From positions 2,480,001-2,544,000 of the forward strand of contig JAJTTP010000002.1 in assembly GCA_023313575.1 (NCBI GenBank): DNA of 64,000 bases, in the 5' to 3' direction. The notes beneath the pieces were generated by a model. It did not search any database. It was given only the letters and a program-made list of their open reading frames with translations, and was not told the origin of the DNA. The position numbers were made by a program, and so were the translations under genes. Positions 35,650 through 46,416 of this stretch are shown piece after piece (position 1 is the stretch's first letter; each line of letters starts with the position of its first letter). Origin of the DNA: Eutypella sp. D-1. Its lineage: Eukaryota > Ascomycota > Sordariomycetes > Xylariales > Diatrypaceae.

Positions 35650-37065
35650 TGAATGATAACAACAGGTAGCGTTAGCTAAAGCTAACTTTTGTTAGAGACT
35701 AGTCAGCGTTTGATTCATAGATTGTACTTTGTGCGAGGTGAGTGAGATCGACTGAAAAGGTGCGACGAAGCCTCGATATTTATAGGTGGCAGAAACTCAT
35801 GAACAACTATATCGGTTTCGAACACCCCCAATGGTAGTTCAAATTTCAGTTTTACACATAAACCTCCATATTGTTTGAATCAGTGGTCGCCTCCAGGAGG
35901 CTACGCGTCAAACGAAACCGTAGGAATGATATAAAGTCCTACTAAGCGAACAAGGCATAGGAACGAAAAAAAAAAGTAATCTACACAGCTCTAACATCGC
36001 CGCTGTTCCCCTACACCCCCTATAACACAGGAAAGCGAGCACTTGAGCGCGTCCAGGCCCATCCCATTCTTCATCTTCTTGGGAGAAGGCTTCACGGATG
36101 TATGCGAAAAAAAAACCTGTGAATATGTTGCGGTCTTTTATATAAAAAGAATATTAAACCAGCCAAGTAACCATTTGAAGATAGAACATCCCTTTTTAGT
36201 AATTGAGTACGTTCCAATTCATATCTAACACAAGTAGGTGCAATGAAAAGTTGCCAAATCAGGGTCGAGTGTATGGTGTTTGCTAGGTATAGAGCATATT
36301 CATAGATGTGATACAGCCGCGAAGAAAGACCCGGATTGCGAAGTCCACGGTTTACATAACACTTCCTTTGTTTCGCTTTCGGGCTCGCGTAAGGCGGGAT
36401 GTCATTGCCCGCAATCCTTTGATTGAATCATCTCCACCACATCCGCTGAACATCAAATATCTCTTTGTATTATTTGTCTGTTTTGTCTTGTTGGCTCTTC
36501 GTCTTGAGATTTGAAGCTTTAATAGCATGCATGACTGCCAATTGTTCAACACCACTCGGGATAATCCGGGACTTGGCCTTTGAGGTTACAACCTAGTAAG
36601 TAATCATTGAAGCACTAACGTAATAAAAACCAGTCAATTTTAGGGCGTAAGTTATTGATCGGCACGTCTCAAAATCTGGTACATGGGCGTCTATCGACTC
36701 CCTAACATTAAACGATTCTATATTCACTGATCATGCCATCTCGGTGATGGGATCGTACTTCCTCCAACCATCCTTTCTGTAGTTAGGCATAGATCACTTA
36801 CGCAGTAAGAGTCAACTCTGAGCCTCCGTACCCGGCCATCAAGTTAGCCAAGACCTTCTATTTCCGGCCTAGCTAGGACCTATAGAGGTTATTATTATGT
36901 ACCTTTGCATGCAAAATAATTAGTAATCTACATTGGAAATCTCCGACATATCCCCGTAACTTGCTACGCTCAACATATACTTCTCCTGGTTACCAATCTG
37001 ACTCCTTTCTCAATGCATCATCACTAGTCATCTGTAACCACGCATTATTGAACGCCGTCGCATCA
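35650..37065. other. Intergenic, divergent
   Basis: Promoters of the F-box/ankyrin gene and of the M20 hydrolase. AT-rich, no gene seen. The frame of the hydrolase is open upstream of its ATG but lacks an earlier ATG. Confidence 0.5.
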
Positions 37066-38331
37066 ATGGCGCAGTCCTTGTCCGCGCTGTTGCGCACCGT
37101 CCCTCAGGATCTCTCCCCGTACGAGGAACTCTACAAGCACCTGCACGCGAATCCCGAACTTTCCAATCAGGAGAAGGTTACTGCGGAAACAGTAGCCGCG
37201 TATCTCGCTAAGCTAGATGCATTTAAGATATTCACCGGCATTGGCGGCCATGGCCTTGCCGCCGTGCTGGAGAACGGACCGGGCAAGACCGTCCTCCTGC
37301 GCTCCGACCTCGATGGCCTCCCCGTCAAGGAGGAGACCGGCTTGCCGTACGCGAGTACCGTGCGACAGGTGAATACGCAGGGCGATGAGAAGCCTGTAAT
37401 GCATGCGTGTGGACATGATATGCACATCACGTGTCTGCTCGCGGCGGCTGAGTTGCTCGTCGCTCTCAGGGGCTCGTGGTCTGGGACTCTGATACTTGTC
37501 TTCCAGCCGGCAGAGGAACGCGGAACTGGCGCAAGGGATATGGTGAACGACGGACTGTACGACAAAGTCCCTGTTCCAGACTACGTTCTTGGTCAGCACC
37601 TGATGCCCATGCGCGCAGGCACGGTGGGGTGTCGTCCCGGGACCATCATGGCGTCGGCGGATAGTTTCAAGGTAACGCTATACGGGCGTGGGGGTCACGG
37701 GTCGCTACCACATCGCACTATCGACCCGGTAGTGATGGCCTCGAACCTCGTTGTCAGGCTACAGAACATTGTCAGTCGCGAGGTCGATCCGAATGAGATG
37801 GCCGTGGTGACGGTGGGGTCATTACAAGCTGGCCATGCAGAGAACATCATCGTGGACCATGCCGAGCTGGGCCTGGATATCCGTAGCGTCACTCCCTCCG
37901 TACGCGACCAAATAATAGCCGCCATCGAGCGCATGGCGAAGGCGGAGTCCATAGCTAGTGGGGCCAAGAAGGAGCCGGTGGTGGTTGCGACGCGACACTT
38001 CCCGGCGACGGACAACGATACAGCCATGGCAGCGAGCCTGGCCACCTCATTCGCTGAACACTTTGGTGACGACTTCGATCCTGCGGTTCCGCGCGTGAAT
38101 GTATCTGAGGACGTCTCCATCCTTGCTTCCTCCCAAGGGAGACCGACTCTCTTTTGGTTCTTCGGAGGTGTCGACCAGGCCCTGTGGGACGAGAAGGTCG
38201 CGGCTGGTACAGTCGAGGACGAAATCCCTTCCAACCACTCGGCTCTCTTCGCCCCGGCTATACATCCCACAATGCGAACGGGAATTGATGCACTTTGTGT
38301 TGGGGCGCTGACTTTCCTAGGGAAGAAATGA
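37066..38331 (+). CDS. M20D-family amidohydrolase
   Basis: Zinc- or manganese-dependent hydrolase related to hippurate, N-acyl-amino-acid and IAA-amino-acid hydrolases. Single exon, 421 residues, the usual length. The metal-binding motif HACGHDMH starts at H113; the further ligands are in FQPAEERGTGARDMV (about 145-160) and the C-terminal SNHSALFAP. The dimerisation domain begins near GRGGHGSLPHRTIDPVVMAS. HLHANPELSNQE at the N-terminus is typical. No signal peptide, so probably cytosolic. It is followed on the same strand by an amidase and a methyltransferase. Confidence 0.92.
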   Translation: MAQSLSALLRTVPQDLSPYEELYKHLHANPELSNQEKVTAETVAAYLAKLDAFKIFTGIGGHGLAAVLENGPGKTVLLRSDLDGLPVKEETGLPYASTVRQVNTQGDEKPVMHACGHDMHITCLLAAAELLVALRGSWSGTLILVFQPAEERGTGARDMVNDGLYDKVPVPDYVLGQHLMPMRAGTVGCRPGTIMASADSFKVTLYGRGGHGSLPHRTIDPVVMASNLVVRLQNIVSREVDPNEMAVVTVGSLQAGHAENIIVDHAELGLDIRSVTPSVRDQIIAAIERMAKAESIASGAKKEPVVVATRHFPATDNDTAMAASLATSFAEHFGDDFDPAVPRVNVSEDVSILASSQGRPTLFWFFGGVDQALWDEKVAAGTVEDEIPSNHSALFAPAIHPTMRTGIDALCVGALTFLGKK

Positions 38332-39685
38332 GAAGGGGGGCTGCGACAGAAAGAAAACCAGGCGAAGAATACTTGTTCAATAAATTACTAGAAAAAAGGA
38401 GATGACTACATGTCTTCAGAAACTATACGATATTTACTATGCCTTGTTACTTACAAGTTGCCATCGAGGGATTGAGTGGGATGTACGATGCGACAGTAAA
38501 ACGGCTTACCCTTCGAGTACAGCTTGTGGAGGACGATCGGTGCCAGAATCCTACACTGGGTCACTGTGTAGGCCGGTCGCAACACCGATGCTCGGAATGG
38601 GACCTCGGGAATTTGGAAGTGAAAGGTCGAAATATACAGTCAGCAACACAGAAGCTGGTGCAGCGGCTATGACTGTTTTGGTTGGCCTGAGCCAAACAAG
38701 AAAGGGAAGTTTGGAACCAAAATGCCGTTGCATATCTCTTCCCATGATACTCTCCTCTCCACATCACCTTTACACCCCATTCTAAGGATCTTTCTAGACT
38801 TGAACATGTTATAGCAATAAGAGGTTGATAGTTATAAGCGTATGAACTCTTTCCGTATTTGTCGCTTTCACACTTAAGCACGATATGACAGAAGTTCAAC
38901 TGATAATTATGGGACATAAGCGGAATGAGCGGAAATGGCTATCGTGGCGACTGGCCTGCTGGTGCACCCAATCTGCCCCTCAGTGGGGTAAAGGGGCGCG
39001 GGGAAGGGCGCGGGGTGACACCTGGAACTACCTGTGTTCAGTGGTCTAAAATACGACCGAATGCGGGGGAGATAAGGAAAATGATATTGGGCATTATGTA
39101 GGCACAAACCTGGGGACGGAGAAATATATAAAACGACTTCTGAAGCTGCTAGTATTTATCGATTCCATATGTGTTGCTTATTGAAACTTGGGGTATAATT
39201 CAATCAATCTGAATTTGTAAAACAGAAGGTGTTTAGTTTGATGCATCAAACTAAGTACAATTGTGTTTGCTATAGGTCCGGAGAGGTACTGCATGTTGCG
39301 CTGGCACCTGCCACCCGGGCCCAACTATGTACGTATGTTACGCTAAAGTCCTCCGAATGGGGTAGCTCCACGCGGTTATCGACGGGAAGGTACCGGCAGT
39401 CTCTCCCGAGGTCCCAAGATCACTTTATCACTTCGTTCCGTAACCTCGATTATCTGTTATCTCTAACATTCATCTCTATCTCACTCTATGTGCGTAATCT
39501 TAGCTTATTTATTTACAACCTGTCTCGCTACCCAAGTGTGATAATCAGTGTCTCAAAACCCCTCTTATCTGCTGAAAACAACTACTCTTTCAAAAAAGAA
39601 GTGATGCTATACCTAGACCTGTAGTCAATATTTCTACGTGACTAGTATCCAGGGCTTGCCAGTATCACTGGTCTGCAAGGCAAAG
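38332..39685. other. Intergenic
   Basis: 3' flank of the M20 hydrolase and promoter of the amidase. Short frames only, none recognised. Confidence 0.5.
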
Positions 39686-41492
39686 ATGTTCCAATACCTC
39701 CAGCATAGACGAGACTGGTGAGAATCCCGAATGCTCCGAATCTGTAACACTCGAAATTGATTGTCATTTAGTGGGATTACTAACATGGCAAATGCAGCAA
39801 ATTTAAGCAGAATGAGAGGGCAGAGAAGATCCAAGCGCTAACACAGTGCCACGGACCCTTCACATCCTTTGACCGAGAGGTCATCGACAAGCCTATCGAG
39901 GAGCTGGTCCAGGATGTGCACAACAGTGTGCTCCAACCCATAGATATCCTGCGCACTTACGGCAGGGTGGCACTGAGGGCACACGAGAGAACCAACTGTC
40001 TTACCGAAATCATGGTGCCTGAAGCCGAGGGTTGGGTTCAGAATGGTTCCATCAACTTCAAGGGTCCCCTAGCGGGTGTTCCCGTGAGCCTGAAGGATAC
40101 CATGATTGTGGGCGGTTTCGACACGACGGTTGGATATAGTGGGTTCGTGGGCAATAAGGAGGCTGAGGATGGAGCTGCCGTGCGCCTGCTCAAGGACGCC
40201 GGTGCCGTTCCCTACGTAAAGACGAACCTGCCCATCACTTTATTGAGCTTTGAGTCAACCAACGATGTTTGGGGACGCTGCACCAACCCTCACAACCCAA
40301 GGTATGCGCCCGGCGGGTCTACGGGCGGCGAGGCCGCCCTGCTCGCCCTTGGCGGCCGCATAGGTGTCGGGAGTGATGTAGCCGGCAGCGTACGTGTCCC
40401 CGCACATTTCGCTGGATGTTACAGTATCAGGTGCTCCACCGGCCGCTGGCCTAAAATGGGCATATGCACCAGCATGCCAGGCCAGGAAGGTGTACCTAGT
40501 GTATATAGCCCTATGGCGCGGACTCTCAACGATCTGACTTACTTCACGCGCGCGGTGATCGGCATGCAGCCCTGGAAGTACGACCACTCTGTCCACCCGC
40601 TGGCATGGAGATCGGAGGTCGAGGAAGAGTACGCGACGAAGGAGAAGTTGCGAGTCGGTGTCATGAGAACGGACGGTGTCGTCGATCCCAGCCCTGCCTG
40701 CTTAAGGGCTCTTGAGAAGGCGGAAGCGGCCCTGAAGGAGGCTGGTCACGAAATCGTCGAGATTGACCCACCCTCACCCTACGAAGCTCTGTATCTTGGC
40801 GCGCATCTACTCAACGCCGATGGCTGCCAAATGTTCAGGTCATTCTTCCGCGCGGGCGAGTGGAACGACCCTGGGGCCCATCAGATGGACTGGCTCATGC
40901 GGTTGCCTCGACCGTTCAAGTACCTTTACTACCTATGGGTCAAGTACATACGCCGAGACAACGTCTGGGCTGGGCTTGTGAGGGACTGGCACCAGAAGTC
41001 TGCGTATGAGAACTGGCAGCTAGTCGCAAAGCGCGAGGCCTACAGGTACAAGTGGTTCCAGTGGTGGGACGGTGCCGATGTCGACTTCCTGCTCACGCCT
41101 CCCAATGCGACCCCGGCTGTTCCCCACAATGGGATGAAAGACGCCGTCAGCAGCTGTGGCTACACATTCCTCTTCAACCTGGTGAGTGTTCCTGATCCCA
41201 AATAATAGGACTCGATGTTAATTTTCTACAGCTTGACTACGCATGCGGCGTATTACCCGTAACGCATGTTGATAAAGAACTGGATAAGCTGCCACCTAGC
41301 TTCAACTACAAGAAGCTGAACGGCGTAGCTAAGGGTGCATATAAGCTCTACGACGCTGAAGCCATGCACGGTTTGCCAGTCGGAATCCAAATTGTGGGTA
41401 GACGGTTGGAGGAAGAGAAAGTACTTTCTATCATGAAGAGGGTCGAAGACGCGCTTGGGGAGGACAAGTATCAGTTGCTTGACATTGACTAA
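39686..41492 (+). CDS. Amidase (amidase-signature family, acetamidase-like)
   Basis: Hydrolyses a carboxamide to acid and ammonia or amine. Exons: 39686-39717, 39798-41181 and 41232-41492, giving 558 residues. Intron 1 uses a TTACTAAC branch site. The Ser-cisSer-Lys triad is intact: K110 in SLKDT, S185 in GGSTGGE and S208 in DVAGSVRVP. The spacings of 75 and 23 residues match those of mammalian FAAH (75 and 24). The short first exon encodes MFQYLQHRRD, a weaker match to family N-termini than the rest, so the start is less certain than the body. Nearest described fungal relatives are acetamidases; the real substrate is unknown. Confidence 0.9.
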
Positions 41493-41884
41493 AGTGGATT
41501 TCCCATAAGGGGGCGAAGACATACCTAGGCAAAGGGGTTGGAGTTAGATGGAGGACCAAGGCCATCTCAACTTAATATGTGGCCATGAATTCAAGCACAT
41601 ATTTACTTATCCATCTCTACGAACAGGAATTTACGTAAGTAGCGAGCAAAGCCAATTTGTTCCCCGTGAAGTGCAACACGTACGATCTCATTCATACCCG
41701 TTAATTAGCGGGGCTCCGACATCGGACCAACAAATAACGAAGCTTCACTTCGCATGCCTCGACTGGCAGTATGACCGGGCCCATTTAAGCTACTTATATC
41801 CTAAGCAACCTTTCAAAACTTCCCGATCATGTCCGGTACCTAATTTCCTAATACGTATTCAATCGCCGTTATCCATTTTCAATC
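41493..41884. other. Spacer between amidase and methyltransferase
   Basis: 392 bp; holds the amidase 3' end and the methyltransferase promoter. An open frame across it contains CGHE by chance. Confidence 0.5.
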
Positions 41885-43002
41885 ATGACGGAAAGGAAGG
41901 ATCATTGGTCGTCAGAGGCAAGCCCCAATAGTCAACGTCCTACTACACCATGGTTCTAACCCTATGAACAGGCATATCAGAACGCAGCGTCGTTCGTGCC
42001 GAAGCTCGCGGTCAAGATCATGCAATGGCTTGATCCGCAGAAGGACGATACCATTTTAGATATTGGATGCGGTGGTGTGTAGCACCCACCTCGGGCCTTG
42101 CCCATTTTCCTTCTAGAACCTACTCCGGCAAAAGAGCCGGCATCAAGACTTCCATCCAAGCTTACGTATCATAGATGGCGTCCTCGACATACAGATTCAC
42201 GAGGCCCTCACACGAGGGAGCGGGAAAATCCATGGTATAGACTCCTCGCCAAGCATGATCGAGGCAGCCACGAAAGCAGCGGGAGCCGCAGAAGCTTCCA
42301 CATGCACTTTTGAAGGTAGGCAAGATAGCCAGCCCATTCCGGAGCCCTCGAGAATACAGAAGGCTTCCAGTCCCGATCCAGGAGAAAACGCAGGCTGATG
42401 AAATTGCCACGACACCAGTGGTCAACGCCCTCGATCTCATCAAGACACCGCACTTGCAGAAGGGAGCGTTCAGCAAAGCCTTCTCGAACGCGGCGATGCA
42501 CTGGATCCTACGAGCACCGACAACGGCACAGGAGGACTTCTTCCGGGGCGTGCACGCGTCCCTAGCGCCCGGCGGAACCTTTGCGTTCGAGATGGGCGGC
42601 CTGGGCAACGTCGCGGAGATGCGGGCGGCGCTGCTGATGGCGGTGGCTCGACGTGCAGGGAGCGGCGGCGGGGATGGACAGGGCCTGGCCTGCGCCCGCG
42701 AGCACGACCCCTGGTTCTTCCCCGACGAGGCCTGGGCGGTCGAGATGCTGGAGCGCACGGTCGGCGGCTGGACCGTCGAGAAAGTCGAGCGCGAGTACCG
42801 GCCCACGCCCGCGGACAAGGGCGGCGTCGAGGGCTGGGTCCGGCTCATGGGTGCGCAGTTTTTCGAGGCCGTCGCCGATGAGGCGTTGAGGGAGGAGTGT
42901 GTCAGGGAGGTCGTAGATGTCCTGGAAGTCGTGTGCGCAAACCCCAGTGGTGGGTTCCACATCGGGTATGTAAGGTTGAGAGTGCTGGCTAGGAAGATAT
43001 GA
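41885..43002 (+). CDS. Class I SAM-dependent methyltransferase
   Basis: Small-molecule methyltransferase of 286 residues. Exons: 41885-41917, 41972-42074, 42175-42315 and 42419-43002. It starts MTERKDHWSSEAYQNAASFV. The SAM-binding motif I is LDIGCGDG (about 38-45), created by the second splice; HGIDSSPSMIEAA is motif II, FSNAAMHWI the post-motif region, and LAPGGTFAFE motif III. The N-terminal pattern and HWI recall the trans-aconitate methyltransferase-like group, but the acceptor is not determinable. Intron 1 has a GC donor (GAG followed by GCAAGC); reading through it hits a stop within 15 codons. It lies 0.4 kb downstream of the amidase on the same strand. Confidence 0.88.
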
Positions 43003-43507
43003 CGAGATTTCTGTTCTCTAGACTTCTCAGCCTCTACTGTATTGTCTGCAGGCTACGGGATTCCAGATACGTTGGAGGCTTTTCGGTGCATTCTAGGCAG
43101 ACGCATATCTCAAATAGTAGGTAAAACTCCTGCCGTTCTTCGCCGGCAATTATCAACATGATGATTACCTAGAAGGAAACGGCTACCGCTGTAAGCGGGG
43201 ATAGAAGATTAAGACCAGAGTACCATCTAGGCAATGAGTGTCACTATCAAGATCACTAGAAGCATCGTCTGTCAGTATCGCTGCAAGATGATACATTCTT
43301 ATCTCTTTGATCGCTTGGATCCGACTATTATATCCTCAATCCTCTTGGCTGTAATGACAGCGAATACTAGGGCCAAGGTATAAGGGAACCGGTTGCCTAG
43401 GTTCAGGATAAAGCGCACCTGTATAGCCTATTCTGCGTGTTGGAGCCTTGCTTGACTCATTGGAACCTCACGGCTCTTAAATAACATAAAGCCCAAGTTG
43501 ATGTTAC
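43003..43507. other. Intergenic
   Basis: No gene seen; no further condensation-domain sequence could be found upstream of the fragment that follows. Confidence 0.45.
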
Positions 43508-43816
43508 TTGTCATCGGTATTTTCTTCTACTTCATGGTCGCACGACACAGACATCGGCAGCGTCGTCACCCACCAAGACGTCAACATTGATGTGAGAGGG
43601 GGCATTGAGGGTGTGGGATCGCAGTGGAGGAACCTAAAACTCGGAATTCAACCCCAGTTCCACGTAGTCACCCACCAGCTCGGCGACAAGCTTATCGTCC
43701 AATTCTATGTCCCTAGCAACAGGATGCATCCAGATGATGCAGACCGCATCATCGATCAATTTTGTCAGGTAATCACTAAGTCTTCATCAAACACGCAGAC
43801 GCAGCTGAAGCTATAA
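43508..43816 (+). pseudogene. Remnant resembling the C-terminal end of an NRPS condensation domain
   Basis: An open stretch of about 100 codons without an ATG at a sensible place. DIGSVVTHQDVNID, then PQFHVVTHQLGDKLIVQFYV and DDADRIIDQFCQVI, resemble the final third of a fungal NRPS condensation domain, where VxHQN is followed by a beta-strand pair and a last helix. The HHxxxDG active-site part, adenylation and carrier domains are absent. The frame ends at a stop soon after the last helix. It is either a decayed piece of a former synthetase or the last exon of a gene I could not reconstruct. Confidence 0.4.
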
Positions 43817-44005
43817 GCTTATGTAGGGATGGATGCGTTGAGCATTAAGGGCGTGTCGGCATAAGTGGGTCAACTTTGCTACGACATCAGTCAGGGGTGA
43901 AACTGGACCACATGTTGGAATCTGGCAGTGCTTTTCTTTTTCCGTTGAACCAGTGCCTGACTATCGAAGTTTCTTGTAGGCATTCTTCTACGGAAAGTGA
44001 TGGAC

Positions 44006-44030
44006 TTTTTTTTTTTTTTTTTTTTTTTTT
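44006..44030. repeat. Poly-T run (25)
   Basis: Uninterrupted run of 25 T. It could be the tail of an old retroposed insertion in the minus orientation, or simple slippage. Confidence 0.9.
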
Positions 44031-44718
44031 CGCTTTTCAGCATCATTGTCTTCTCTCTTAAAATTGGGCGTACGGGTTGTCGTTTATACTAATCCGTTTC
44101 GTTTTTCTAGTTCAATTACACGTAGGAATATCACTATTTGTTTCGAATTTCAACAACCAATGCAAGTTACATTCTAACAAAACCTACTGATCAGTTTTCC
44201 TCACCCTATTCCGACTAGAATGACCACCGTCGCAAAGGCAACGGGCGAAGGTGAGCTGCTATACATTCTGTGTCTGCCTGCGCTGTTACATGGTCGAAGC
44301 CATCAAGTACTGAAGGGCCGTGGGGTCGCTCGATATCTCTCTATAACCGTTACACTAGCTGCGCTCATTTCAGGCGAATGGTGAAAGTAAAGTGACTGGA
44401 CTTTTTGCAAGGCCACCAGCCTTTGGATTGACTTCTTTTCCCTTTCTTCTGTAACATATCCCTTAGAGCAAGGGTCCCACGTCACTGCTAACCACGCCGT
44501 AACCTATCCATTTTTGTCACGCCCAAAAGCGACGCCATTAATAGCCTTATTGCAATAACGGTATATCTTGGTTGTGACACCCTTCCCCCCCACCCAGATA
44601 TTGGGCCGTGGACAAAATCTGCCTATCGCAACTCCTTGTTCTGGTGCATAAAGGTAGTCTGGGGCACTGTCCGGCCATACTGGCTCATGACCGCTCCATT
44701 TTAGATTAAGCGTTGCTC

Positions 44719-44816
44719 GCATACGGTGCCACTGGCCGGAATCGAGCCCCCTTGGAGTCTTTACAGGGACCATATTTAATAATACAGACTGAGTGGTCGT
44801 AACCATTACGCTAACA
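44719..44816 (-). other. tRNA-like element with Pol III A and B boxes
   Basis: On the minus strand TAGCGTAATGG fits the A-box consensus exactly. GGCTCGATTCC, 54 bases later, matches the B box at all but one position. The stretch between does not give a convincing anticodon arm, and the acceptor ends pair only with a few extra bases inserted. It is most likely a degenerate tRNA or the head of a SINE. Confidence 0.4.
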
Positions 44817-44930
44817 TGACAGAAATGTGGCAGTGGGGCTCATAACTGTCACGTCAATAGATCGAAGATAGTATGGTGGGAAAATTGTAAATTGGCCTGA
44901 AAGATCAAGACGATCTTCTAGATACAGAGT

Positions 44931-44942
44931 GGGGGGGGGGGG
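44931..44942. repeat. Poly-G run (12)
   Basis: Homopolymer in the gene-poor interval. Confidence 0.9.
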
Positions 44943-45303
44943 AGGGCGCCCTGTCTACATATATACTGGCGATCACTGGAGTCAAGGTGATCTAATTAAC
45001 TATACCCGATTCTTTCCCATTATAGAATAGCCACCATTCAAAATATGCTCACTTGACAGTGACACTTTTGCACTTCTTCCATCAAGGAATGGGTCGAGAT
45101 CAAATGGAATCAATCTATACCGATTTTATTAGTTTTGGACAATTACGTGATGATTTGTAGGCACCCGCTTATCCCGCCCGCCTGTCAGAGCTCATAGTAC
45201 TAGAGTGATAGCAGAAAAATATAGTATAGAATGCAGATGCAATAGATATGACGCCCTGGCCCGTATCTCCCCCGGCCTTTCCCGGCCCCACCCCGAATCA
45301 AAA

Positions 45304-45573
45304 ATGGCGGGCGGCGCCATCGATACGGACCAGCCTAAGCGCTGGCGGAACTAAAAAAAAAGCGAACCAAGATTCATCGAGGCCGACAGGTCCGAGAAAG
45401 CGAAGAAAGTCTCGGGCCCGACCGACCCCGCAGCCGAGCAAGATCAAGAACCGCCGGCCCCAGCCGGCACCGTAAATCCTCACGATCTCGAGCGAACGTC
45501 CACTGGCGTGCATGAGGAGCTTATCGACTTGTCGTCGATAAGGATCTTGTCACAGTGGATACATATTAAGTAA
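45304..45573 (+). pseudogene. Possible disrupted small gene in a GC-rich island
   Basis: One frame reads MAGGAIDTDQPKRWRN, then meets a TAA inside an A9 run at 45353-45361. It continues open for 72 codons (KKSEPRFIEADRSEK ... HDLERTSTGVHEELIDL) to a stop at 45571. The composition is protein-like and the island is far more GC-rich than its surroundings. No family was recognised. A competing frame from 45248 is rich in Pro/Arg and looks less natural. Confidence 0.3.
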
Positions 45574-46416
45574 GAAGTAGAAAACGGCGGGTCTTAGGCT
45601 TAAAGCTGACAGAAATGCTGTTGCTGTTACTATTGACCTTGATAGCCACTGTCCACCATATGCTTATCCAGCTCTAAAAAAATGCAGGACGTAATATGAG
45701 AGGAACAACACATACCATGTGTTCCTCTATGAACCTAGACGTGAAATTCAAGATCTGGAGGCGCATAGTGCAAGACGTATTAAACCTGGAATGTGATGTG
45801 CTGGACAGCAACCTTAAAAGGGTTCCAAGGTTTGCAGAAGGGAGTAGCCGATGTATAATACCTGATTGGTCGAAGCTTACCGTGGATCTGTATGTACCAA
45901 AATATTCAGGGGCTGGGTGGACTACGAAGTACAGGGTACCTAAGCTACGTAAGTAGAAAAGGGGTTTAGAAGCCTGAGCATGGGCCACGTCGACCGATGC
46001 CTGTCGTCGACGCGGAGTCTTCGGGCTTCCGTACATATCTGGGTACTCGGTACTTTGCTCGTACTTGCCCGTATCCAGGATGGATCATATCTATTGGTTG
46101 ATCTGTTATCGGACTCCAGTAATCGGCTTAGCGTAAGAAACGTACCTAGGTACCCAACCTGTAGGCATAACTTCCCCCCTACATCCATAAACCCCCAATC
46201 CCCAGGGGGCCATCTCTTATCCAACTTTATTCTCTGTTATCCATCGTCCATCCTCCCTTATCCATCTTATCCGTCCCAAACTCCATCTCTCCTCCCACTC
46301 CCGATTTCCCAGCCCCTCCTCGTCAACATCGAAATATTTATCCATAAATGCGTTGATGCGGTAGATACATTTGATTGATGCATTAAAACGCTGAAGAGGC
46401 ATATTCTATAGTAAAA

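Larger units (their letters stand above)
43817..46416. other. Gene-poor interval with homopolymers and a tRNA-like element
   Basis: Contains a 25-T run, a 12-G run, a tRNA-like Pol III promoter pair and a GC-rich island with protein-like coding character (see separate entries). No intact gene was identified. Confidence 0.5.

Noticed and set aside
41548..41931. Open frame containing ICGHEFK, considered as a third CGHEK gene
   Set aside because: Lacks the MCW start, the following YC and a suitable donor, and overlaps the start of the methyltransferase gene.
45696..45956. 86-codon plus-strand frame starting MRGTTHTMCSS
   Set aside because: No family resemblance, and no promoter or splice context to distinguish it from chance.
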